The position numbers and the translations under genes are program-made. This document shows, piece by piece, positions 55,736-64,000 of a DNA stretch of 64,000 nt. The notes below the pieces were generated by a model. The model worked only from the letters and a program-made list of their open reading frames with translations, was not told where the DNA came from and did not search any database. Source of the stretch: Dioscorea cayenensis subsp. rotundata. Lineage: Eukaryota; Streptophyta; Magnoliopsida; Dioscoreales; Dioscoreaceae. Location of the stretch: contig NC_052481.1 of the NCBI RefSeq assembly GCF_009730915.1, positions 21,116,461 to 21,180,460 of the forward strand, written 5' to 3'. Every line of letters starts with the position of its first letter. The stretch's first letter is position 1.

Positions 55736-57050
55736 GTGCAGGTGGGGGTTTGAACTGTTTTGACATGAGAAAGCGCGTAACTAGTATAGCAATTCATCAA
55801 ACAATTAATGTGCAATATCAAAAACACCTAGCAATAGCATAATAAATTAACAATACAAGAAGGATATACAAACATTCATGCAAAAACAATATAAGAGATA
55901 CCAAATTTAACATGATTCGGTTAAAAACAAACCTACATCCGCGGGAGGACAATGCTTAACTATATTATGAGAAATAACAATAGTACAAGAAATAAGTACA
56001 AAGCTACAAGAGGATTACCAAGTTCTAAAAACTGAACCTCATCTTAAAAACAAAGATTTTACTTTATTTTAATGCAATCAAGCTAGAACAAGAGCTCTCT
56101 TCTGCACCTTTTTCATTCTTTCCACTCGCTACATACCCTATATATACAATAAAGTAATGTAGACCGTTAGATTAAAAGACATCAAGATTTAGCTTCATTC
56201 CAATGATCATAGATATCAAACCAACATGAACCACCTCCGTGTGGGACTGTAAATTATTGGTTATTCATTGTTTACTTAGACCGGTATTGTACATTAGGTC
56301 TCATTATAGGTTCCCTATAGGAGGAGTTATATTCTTCACCCCTCTAGGATTACATAGGAGAAGATTTATCATTATGGGGTTATAGTATTTTATATATCAT
56401 ATTGGGCGCACGTGATAGGCCCCTGCGTTACCATGCATATTAGTTCAACACACATGGTAAATTTTTATAAGGTTATCATAGCTTGTACACCTCCATATCT
56501 GTCTATCCCTTTAACTCCTTTAAGTGAAAAACACTTATCACTTGTTTGTCAATAAAAAAATATATTATGATTTGAATGAAGAATCTTGAAGGCTTGTTTG
56601 CTTGATCAAATTAAAGTGAGTCACAAAGTTATGGGCATCGGTGTGTTGCGAGTGTAAAACAACCTCACTCAATATATTGGGACAATTAAGTAATAGCATT
56701 ATGTTGAATATTATGATTTGAGTTAAAATTCTTCCAAGGCGTTCGGTTTCAAGAGAGTCGTGTAGAGATGGAGTCCAATGTTTACGTTAGGAAAGTGTTG
56801 GGAAGGTGGAATTCCCAAACCCTCTGCTTCACGCTTTGAGTTTTTCTAAAAAAATAAAATGTGAAAGTGCAGTGAAATTAGACTCACAAGGGTCACAAAC
56901 TTCAATTCCACAACTTGTTCAACCAAACAACCCGGTAGGTGCTTCCCACTTTCCTCATGTCCATCACCCCGTAACCCCAAAGACTAATAAAACAATATTT
57001 TAATTATTTAGCAAAGTCCATGAAACATTGCACGTACAAAAGCGTAGTAT

Positions 57051-57282
57051 TGAAGAGTAAAAAACAGAAAATGGAATTATTTGCAGAGAATGAGATTTCA
57101 AAGAATGTAACTAACTTTTAATTAAGAAAACGAATGAATATATTCTCATTACAACTTGAGACATTTATAATAGCAATTACACTCTTTAATTGCATCCTTC
57201 TGTCAAAGGTTGCATTCATGAAACAACACTAATATAACTGCAAATAACTGACAACTGAAGCTAAATTAATTGCTTCACAACA
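57051..57282 (-). repeat. 3' LTR of the second Ty1-copia element
   Basis: On the plus strand it begins tgaagagtaaaaaacag and ends cttcacaaca, giving TG...CA limits and about 232 bp. It abuts the end of RNase H (SKWQPT then stop at about 57285). No second LTR was found. Confidence 0.6.
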
Positions 57283-58643
57283 TTTCACGTTGGCTGCCAC
57301 TTGGATAATTGCATTAACATAGATCTGAAATAATTATGTTTGTGGATGGGGAGTGGCTTTGTAAATACACCAGCCAATTGTTCATCAATTCCACAATGCT
57401 TCAAAATAATCTTCCCATCTGCCACAAGGCCTCTGATAAAATGAAATCGTATATCCATATGCTTAGTTCTTCTATGCATTGTAGGATTTTTTGTTATGGA
57501 TTTTGCCGATCTACTGTCAAAAAAAAAATCTCAGTTGCTTCAACTTGAACTTGGCTCATGTCTTCAAATAATCTTCTTAACCATATTGCTTGACATGACG
57601 ATGACGTAGCCGCTACATATATACTCTGCCTCCGTTGTTGATAAAGCAGTTACCTCTTGCTTCCGAGAACTCCATGAAATTGCACTGGTACCTAGCATAA
57701 ACACACTTCCTGAAGTGCTTCTTCAATCATCTAATGATCTTGCCAAGTCGCTGTCAGTAAACCCAATTAGTTTTAAAGTTTGAAGTTCTTCCATACCAAA
57801 GACCAAAGTTAATTGTTCCTGCAATGTAGCGCAGCACTCTCTTGGCTACAGCACAGTGAAGTTTTGTAGGATTGCTCATGTACCTAGACACCATGCTAAC
57901 AGAAAATGAAATATCTGGTCTGATGTGGACCAAATAATTCAATCCTGCAATTAGGCTTCTGTTACATCTTTGCATCTATATTCCCACTGCCATCTTTGGC
58001 TTGCATTTTCTCTGCATTCATCGGAGTCAAAGCCTTCTTACATTGTTGCATGTTAAACTTATTTAATAAATTTTCTGCATACTTACTTTGACTAACAAAT
58101 ATTCCTTCATGCCCTTGTCTCAATTCCAGCCCAAGAAAATATTGCATTGGTCTCATATCACTCATTTCAAAAGTGTTCATCATTCCTGCTTTAAACTCAT
58201 CAATTAACAATTGCGAGGATCCCAAATAAATAATGTCATCAACATACAAACAAACCAATAACATATCATTGCTTCCTTTCTCCTTCTTCTTGTATAAAGT
58301 GGGTTCATTTACACTTCGTTCAAACCCATGATGTATGAAATAATGATCTATCCTGCTATACCAAGCTCTTGGAGCTTGTTTCAAACCATATAAAGCCTTC
58401 CTTAATTTATAGACTTTATTTTCACTTCCTTCAATCACAAATCCCTCTAGTTGATCAACAAACACATCTTCTTGAACCTCTCCATTCAAAAAAGCACTTT
58501 TCACATCAAGTTGATAAATTGGCCATTGTTGTTGTTGTTGTTGTGATGATAGTGCAAGAAGAACTCTTACTATTTCCAACCTTGCAACCGGTGAGAATGA
58601 CTCCTCAAAGTCCACTTGTTGCACATGTGAATACCCCTTTGCC

Positions 58644-59104
58644 TAGGGGTGTCAAACGGGCCGTGCCGGCCCGGGCCCGGCACGAGTTGGGCCGTGCTTG
58701 GCCCAAGCACGCGTCATCAGATCTTTGCCTCTCGAGCCGCAGGCTCCAAACCCCGGCCGTAGCTTTAGGGCTATTGCGGCCCTGCATGACACTGCTAAAC
58801 GTAAGTTTTTTAAAAAATAGTATATTTTTGTTTTTTAGTCATAAACGCTTTTAGTCTATATTTTTGAATTTTAGGATATTTTTATATTTTTTAGCTGAAT
58901 TTTAGGGGTATTTTTTTATATTTTTGGGGTTTAAAATAAAAAAATATAAATATAATATAACCTGCAGTACGTCTCGGACCGACCTGGTGGGTGGATTGAC
59001 CGTGCCGGCCCGGCACGATTTCTAGACGGGCCGTGCCGGCCCGAGCACGCATAGTGCTTGAGCCGTTGTGAACCCGGGCCGGGCCAGCCCGTTTGACACC
59101 CCTA
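58644..59104. mobile_element. Non-autonomous hAT element inside copia reverse transcriptase
   Basis: The ends read taggggtgtcaaacgggc and gcccgtttgacaccccta, perfect inverted repeats. GC-rich subterminal gtgccggccc motifs lie at both ends, with an AT-rich middle. The flanking octamers cctttgcc and cttttgct agree at 6 of 8 positions, a decayed hAT-type target duplication. The insertion point lies between the codons that would read KAR-like and the VDFEESFSPVA segment of the reverse transcriptase. There is no transposase. Confidence 0.88.
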
Positions 59105-59423
59105 CTTTTGCTTTGCCACTAACCTTGCTTTGTGCCTTTGAACAGTTCCATTTGCATGAAATTTTGTTTTGAATATCCATTTTAAGCCAATGGTATCCTT
59201 TCTGGTAGATCACAAAGTCCCCATGTTTTATTTTTCCAAAATTGATGTGATTTCTTCTTTCATAGCTTCTTGCCATTTTTTTTTTTGAAGCAACTTCTTC
59301 ATAGGTGATTGGATCCATGACAATAAAAGCATAGGAACAAGATTCATATAATTCTTTTTAAAGTTATGACCTTTGAAACTGAAGTTTCTCCATCTAAGGA
59401 ATTACTGTCGTTTGTACTTAATG

Positions 59424-59530
59424 AATTGTTGTTGTTTGGTGTGGTCCCACCATCTAAATTGTTATTGTTTGGTGTGGTCCCATCATCTGAATTGTTATTG
59501 TTTGGTGTGGTCCCATCATCTGAATTGTTA
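59424..59530 (-). repeat. 33-bp minisatellite within the copia polyprotein linker
   Basis: A unit beginning gaattgttattgtttggtgt recurs about three times in phase, encoding repeats of NNNNSDDGTTP. Because 33 is a multiple of 3, the frame is kept. It lies between late integrase and reverse transcriptase, a region that is normally variable. Confidence 0.85.
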
Positions 59531-59896
59531 TTGCTTGATGTGAGTAAAGGATCTGCAGCAACTTCGATTGAAATCCTCTTTTGTATTTTTGCTTCTGTAT
59601 TCCAATCCCATTTTGCACCCTCATTGAATACAACATCTCTGCTTATTATTACTAATCCATTCACTGGATTATATAACTTATATGCTTTTGATTCATTTAA
59701 ATAACCAATGAATATGCATTTCACTGATTTATCATCTAACTTTTGTCTATTGTGAGAATTTATTATGGAGTATGCTATGCAGCTAAATATTCTCAAATAA
59801 CTAACAATAGGCTTCATACCTTTCCAAGCTTCAAAAGGAGTACGGGTGAAAGAAAATAAAAATTGGTTACCCAAATTTGAACTGGGTTTAAATATA

Positions 59897-60199
59897 GGTT
59901 TAATTGTTAGGCATGCGTCCCCTGTAATTATATACTTTTCTCGCCTTTTGACTTTGTAATATTTTTAGATGACAGCTAAGTTCCTTATATTTAATGAGGG
60001 ATGAGTCATTCTAAATCATGCAGTGTAGATGGATATGCTAGAATCGCGAGCGACTTAATCAGATCCTAAAAATATCATAGCTGACTAGAATCCAATCCCA
60101 ACTCGACCAAATATGAGGACTTAATTATACCTAAAAATATTAAAAGGACTAAAAAGGTAGAAAGTACACAATTATAGGGACATATACAGCAATTAAACC
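59897..60199. mobile_element. Mutator-type MITE (303 bp) with perfect 9-bp TSD
   Basis: The left end ggtttaattgttaggcatgc and the right end, read on the other strand, ggtttaattgctgtatatgt begin a ~40-bp imperfect terminal inverted repeat that continues through gtccc and tatacttt/gtgtacttt. Both sides are flanked by ttaaatata (59888-59896 and 60200-60208). A 9-bp target duplication is characteristic of Mutator-like elements. It has no coding capacity. Confidence 0.9.
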
Positions 60200-60978
60200 T
60201 TAAATATACATATATTTACAAAAGCTAAAAGTATAAAAAAAAAATCCAAATCCTTGATTTAATCAATTTTAGAGCTATATATATATATATAATTTTAAAT
60301 TTTACATGGGCTAAAAGTAAAAAAAATATATCCAATTCCCTAATATAATCTCTTTAAAATATATTTATTTTTCTTTTAATTCCTCTCTACAGGTCCTCAT
60401 CAATCCCATCTTCTCTCTTGCTTCATTATTGATGAGACATTTGATGCTTCCGAAACTATTTTTTTTTTTGCACCGCTTAGGATTGATAAAGTTTTTTTAT
60501 TATTTTTTGTTGTGTAGAGTATACTATAATATTTTAATTTTTTTTGTAAATTATAAGTTTATTATATCTATTTTTTATGTAATGTTATTATATAAAAAAA
60601 TTTTTATAAAATCGATAAAACTTAAATTTGAATCCAGATATCCAATATATAGTACTAATTTAAACCAGGATGTGAGTCGAGTTTTTGCAATCCGAAAAAC
60701 CGAGTACCTGGTTTTGCTCATCCCTATATAAAATTTTATGGAAAAAAAATATATGATTAAACAATTTATATAATAGAAACTATTGTATACATTGAATTTC
60801 AAAGGTCTTATGGAGATTTATTGTACAAACAAATAAACGCAATTAAATTTTTCCAATTATTGATATTATAAGCAATATAAACAAAACTTAAATGTAATAA
60901 AAAAATTTAAATTTATTCATTAAAACACTCAGGAGCAGATTATATATTACTTTAATATTATTTTGTATAAATTGTATA

Positions 60979-60979
60979 G

Positions 60980-61019
<40 letters not shown>
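60979..61019. repeat. (AAT)n microsatellite
   Basis: About 13 AAT units directly upstream of the small LINE insertion. Confidence 0.9.
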
Positions 61020-61021
<2 letters not shown>

Positions 61022-61066
61022 TCAAATGTTAATATAAAATCCTCTTGCCAGACACCAAAATCTAGC

Positions 61067-61154
61067 TTTGTTTGAAGGCACATCTGTCTTCTAGCTATGT
61101 TGTACTTTTCCTTTATTTCTAATAAATATGGTTTATCCATTTTGTAAAAAAAAA
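61067..61154 (+). mobile_element. 88-bp L1 LINE tail insertion with a long target duplication
   Basis: It ends ctaataaatatggtttatcc plus a run of adenines, as in the other LINEs. A ~30-base direct repeat, starting aaaatcctcttg and ending aaaatctagc, flanks it (61036-61066 and 61155-61183), with two or three differences. It is a clean example of an ultra-short LINE insertion. Confidence 0.8.
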
Positions 61155-61446
61155 AAAATCCTCTTGTAGACACAAAATCTAGCAGCCTCCTTGCTTATGT
61201 TTCGATAGATTCCTTAGGATCAATGTTTTAAATTCAGAAAAAGAGAAAACAAAAAACAAAAAAAACCAAAAGCAAAAAAACAAAAGCCAAAGCAAAATAT
61301 TCAAAGTCACGCAAAAAAACAACAGGGATGAGTTGAGTACGCATCTCCAACACCCAAAACCAAAGAAAAGTATCTTGTAAAGCACCTGATCATCCTCTTC
61401 TTAACAACTCTCTCCTTCACCTCTTCCTGATCAGTTTTCACCAACA

Positions 61447-63054
61447 ATGGCCACAACCATCTCTGCATTTACCTTTCTCTTTGCTTTCTTCTTCATTCAA
61501 GGTAAACTTCTCAAACCTCAAAAACAACTTCACTGTTTCATTAAACTTAATTTGCATGCATAAATCAATCAATCAATATGATGCACATTTTCAGCAGTGC
61601 ATGGAGCTGCCATTGGTGTCAACTATGGCAGGCTAGCAAACAACCTCCCACCACCACCCCAAGTTGCCCGGTTCCTCGCCCAAACAACAACAATAACTGG
61701 CGTGAAGCTCTTCGATGCAGATCCTTTCGTTCTCCAAGCTTTCGCCGGCACAAATCTATCTATCAACCTTGCCATACCAAATGAACTAATACCAAAACTA
61801 ACCAACCTTTCATTCGCTCAGCATTGGGTCCATGTCACAATTCTCCCTCACATTCAAGTAACAAACATTACCCGTATTCTTGTCGGCAATGAGATACTCT
61901 CCACTGCAAACAAGTCCCTCATCAGAAGCCTTGTCCCTGCAATGCAAAACATACATACTGCTCTCACAGGTGTTGAGCTGCACCACCGTATCAAGGTCTC
62001 ATCAACACATTCCCTTAGCATTCTGTCCACCTCCACCCCACCTTCTACTGGACAATTCCGAAAGGGATATGATACACAAATGATCAAGCCAATGCTGAGC
62101 TTCTTGAGAGCCACAAATTCTACTTTCATGGTTAATGCATATCCTTTCTTTGGCTGCAATGCTGACACTCTTGATTATGCTCTTTTCAGAGGAAACACTA
62201 GAGTGTTTGATGAAAATACAGGGCTGGTGTACATGAACATGCTAGACGGACAGCTTGATGCAGTGTACTCTGCAATGAAGCTGTTGGGATTCACTGACAT
62301 CGAAATTGTTATATCTGAGACAGGCTGGCCATCCGTTGGAGATGAATCGGAGGCTGGAGTTGATATTGAGAGTGCCCGTGACTACAATGCAATGCTTCTT
62401 CAGCATGTAACATCTGGTGTTGGAACACCACTCATGCCGAATCGAACCTTTGAGACATACATCTTCTCACTTTTCAATGAAGATCTCAAGCCTGGGCCTA
62501 GATCTGAGAGGAACTTTGGCCTGTTTCATCCTGACATGACTCCTGTTTACGACATAGGAATTCTTCGCTCAGAGGTACACAAATATAATAAACTTAGGTG
62601 AAGAAAAATGTCAACATTCTCAGATACTTAATCTCTAAGTTTTACAGGGAGAATTACCTATGCCTGTGCGCTCAACAGTGCCTCCAGAGGTTCCAGACCA
62701 AGGTCAAATGAAGCAATGGTGTATTCCAAAGCTGAACGCTGACATAAAGGCATTGCAGGAGAACATAGATTTTGTCTGCAGCCAAGGCCTTGATTGCAAT
62801 CCCATACTACCAGGAGGAATTTGCTTCTCACCAGACATTACTCGAGCGCATGCTGCGTATGCCATGAATGAATACTTCCAGGCATTTGGGAGGAACTCCT
62901 ATAACTGTGACTTTGGCCAAACAGGAGAGATCACCACCACAGACCCAAGTAATTTTGCGGTTCTTTGTCTAATGATTTATTTCACCATAGATTCTTGTCT
63001 AATTGAGATTGTTGGAATTTCTTTGCAGGTTATGGAAGCTGCAAATTCAATTAA
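61447..63054 (+). CDS. Glucan endo-1,3-beta-glucosidase, GH17 + CBM43, four exons
   Basis: Predicted exons are 61447-61501, 61595-62574, 62648-62948 and 63029-63054; all introns have GT...AG ends, and the spliced length is 453 aa. Residues 1-22 form a signal peptide. Residues ~24-340 are a GH17 barrel starting AIGVNYGR, with the two catalytic glutamates visible in LVGNEIL (acid/base, ~E118) and VISETGWPS (nucleophile, ~E260). The end of the barrel is FSLFNEDLKPGPRSERNFGL. Residues ~365-453 are a CBM43 (X8) callose-binding module starting QWCIPK, with its cysteines, ending YGSCKFN. No C-terminal hydrophobic GPI signal follows, so a secreted apoplastic form is likely. The enzyme hydrolyses beta-1,3-glucan (callose or fungal wall glucan). 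Exon 2 has a tandem acceptor (cagcag), so one alanine codon may be optional. It converges with the APO gene to its right. Confidence 0.92.
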
Positions 63055-63109
63055 TAGGGAAGCATTGCCATAAAAAACAAAGCAATTCAAGCATCCATCA
63101 CTTGTTTTC

Positions 63110-63752
63110 CTTTGTATTACTGTTGGTAAATAGAATGATGTATCACAGCATTTCTATTGGTGTCCTTTTGTAGAAACTCAGGTCGTTGTCCATTTTCAGA
63201 AACTTGGGTTGTAATGATTTTTTGTTTACCTTATTGTCATTGTAATTGAAACTTTTTTCTCAAACACACAAATTTGTCAAGCATGATGCCTTAAGATCAA
63301 AGATTTCAGAATCATAGTTATGCCTTGCTAGTTAATTTGATAAATAAAAATTTTGCATATATATTGTATTGAATCAAATCTAAACAATATATGTTTAATT
63401 TGTGTTTAACATAGTTTACAAACTCGAAGATATAAAGATATAAGCCAGAGTATCACTCTATCAAGTTATGCATTTGCGTCGATTGAAGTCAAGATACCAT
63501 GTATTGGCTTGCATCTGAAAAAAATGCATCTAAAATCATATATATTAATAAACTTGAAGACAATATGAAATAAAATCATATAATTAGCCAAAATATCAAG
63601 GATAACAAGTTTCAACAATTTTGACATTATAAGACAAGCGAGTGAGTATAAGTCTCAGTGAAAGACCTTATGCTACTAGTTTTGCTTCTTCTGAGTCTGG
63701 AACCACAATGTCAATCCGCATCATCGGCCTGTAAGCATCAGGTATCTGTGCA
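63110..63752 (-). repeat. Right arm of the inverted duplication
   Basis: The counterpart of 388-1005 in opposite orientation. It holds the distal half of the glucanase 3'UTR, the ~400-bp intergenic DNA, and the last ~28 codons of APO. It is the better-preserved version, because both flanking genes are intact here as far as the window shows. Confidence 0.8.
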
Positions 63753-64000
63753 CCTGCCTGCACACATAGCTCCACCACCGCTGGTGCTTTACCGTAGAAT
63801 TTTTTTAGCTTGCTTGTCAATGGCGGGCCTTTGGGGTCCTGTACATGCCACACGTAATTAGGAGGAATCACTTCATCGAGCGTAGCATCTTGCCATCCAT
63901 GCTTCCCATCCCTCCACTGGTGCTTGAATGCACCACAGAGCTTGGCATTGTGTCCCCACGGCCCTACATGAACCTCTGTGCAATACCCACAAGCCTTCAC
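63668..64000 (-). CDS. APO protein, C-terminal part (runs off the window edge)
   Basis: The last 110 codons of an APO-family gene (DUF794), stop at 63668-63670. The visible residues form one APO motif: a CGYC pair, then HVGPWGH and a further cysteine (ligand-like C-x2-C...H...H...C). HKW-type conserved positions follow (RDGKHGWQDATLDEVIPPNY), then VWHV, then LKKFYGKAPAVVELCVQAGA and the MMRIDIVVP end. APO proteins are nucleus-encoded, target chloroplasts or mitochondria, and bind RNA to promote intron splicing; APO1 is needed for photosystem I. The first visible codon is GTG, so it is not the start; the N-terminus with the transit peptide and the other APO motif lie beyond 64000. Which of APO1-4 this is cannot be decided. 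Confidence 0.88.
   Translation of the reverse strand: MKACGYCTEVHVGPWGHNAKLCGAFKHQWRDGKHGWQDATLDEVIPPNYVWHVQDPKGPPLTSKLKKFYGKAPAVVELCVQAGAQIPDAYRPMMRIDIVVPDSEEAKLVA

Larger units (their letters stand above)
55183..57050. repeat. Upstream block U, partial copy 3
   Basis: Similarity with U2 is clear at about 56590-57050 (gtgagtcacaaagttatgg, caattaagtaatagcatta, tgaaacattgcac). It is broken at 57051 by a copia LTR. The part 55750-56580 is extra, with acatgattcggttaaaaaca, a string common in plant copia LTRs, so it may hold an old LTR remnant. I could not define its ends. Confidence 0.55.
57051..59880 (-). mobile_element. Ty1-copia retrotransposon, 5'-truncated, with nested hAT
   Basis: The minus strand carries pol pieces in order. 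Late integrase comes first (TPFEAWKGMKPIVSYLRIFS near 59840, KCIFIGYLNESKAYKLYNPV). A linker with an 11-residue repeat follows. Reverse transcriptase is split by a hAT element (FEESFSPVARLEIVR, YQLDVKSAFLNGEV, LYGLKQAPRAWYSRID, CLYVDDIIYLG). RNase H is last (SLIAGLNYLVHIRPDISFSV near 57950, RRTKHMDIRFHFIRGLV near 57470). One 220-codon frame (58624-57962) remains open, while RNase H has at least one stop and one frame change. Gag, protease, most of integrase and the 5' LTR are absent. It inserted into RLP upstream block U. Confidence 0.88.
60209..61446. other. Intergenic DNA upstream of the glucanase gene
   Basis: AT-rich, with an (AAT)n microsatellite (about 60979-61019), a LINE tail (61067-61154), and an adenine-rich stretch (61240-61320). 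No convincing TATA box was found within 100 bases of the glucanase ATG. No other gene is seen. Confidence 0.5.

Noticed and set aside
62575-62601. Glucanase ending at the stop near 62601
   Set aside because: A GT donor at 62575 and an acceptor at 62647 restore the frame into the CBM43 module. The read-through tail VHKYNKLR is intron translation.

Overview
This window is nuclear DNA of a flowering plant. It is AT-rich and intron-containing, and it carries plant-only gene families: APO RNA-binding proteins, a GH17 beta-1,3-glucanase with a CBM43 module, and large leucine-rich-repeat receptor-like proteins (LRR-RLPs). It also holds plant L1 LINEs, tRNA-derived SINEs, hAT and Mutator-type MITEs and Ty1-copia elements. 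I cannot name the species. The look is compatible with a non-grass monocot, but that is a guess.

Layout. 1-1005: the 3' end of an APO gene (+) followed by flanking DNA. This block is an inverted copy of the DNA at the right edge (63.1-63.75 kb), where an APO gene (-) and a glucanase gene (+) converge. 1.0-2.0 kb: a putative MITE with a very long TA microsatellite. 2.1-4.76 kb: a decayed Ty1-copia element with a 3' LTR. 4.76-57 kb: an LRR-RLP cluster, every member on the minus strand. It has two intact intronless genes (14212-17634, 1140 aa; 52468-55182, 904 aa), one frameshifted and C-terminally truncated gene (37.8-40.6 kb), one N-terminal fragment split by a hAT element (30.6-32.0 kb), and one C-terminal scrap (12.9-13.2 kb). 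57-60.2 kb: a second Ty1-copia element (-) with a hAT element inside its reverse transcriptase and a Mutator-type MITE beside it. 61.4-63.05 kb: a complete four-exon glucanase gene. 63668-64000: the end of an APO gene.

The RLP cluster grew by tandem copying of a composite module. Besides the RLP it contains an upstream block (here U), a block (here A) carrying a first-exon-like fragment of an unrelated gene, and a spacer (here S). Block A occurs four times, S three times and U three times. The upstream region of the 1140-aa gene is itself a tandem array (here P) of four partial copies. Comparing copies gives empty sites for many insertions. One L1 LINE family dominates, with about 20 pieces from 4 kb down to about 42 bp, nearly all ending in the same tail (GTGGTTTATCCAC plus A-rich).

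Functionally, the intact RLPs are probable cell-surface immune-type receptors without a kinase, the glucanase is a secreted wall or defence enzyme, and APO is an organellar RNA-binding protein. No operon-like system, CRISPR array or genuine tRNA/rRNA gene is present. The notable content is the structural evolution of the RLP cluster.
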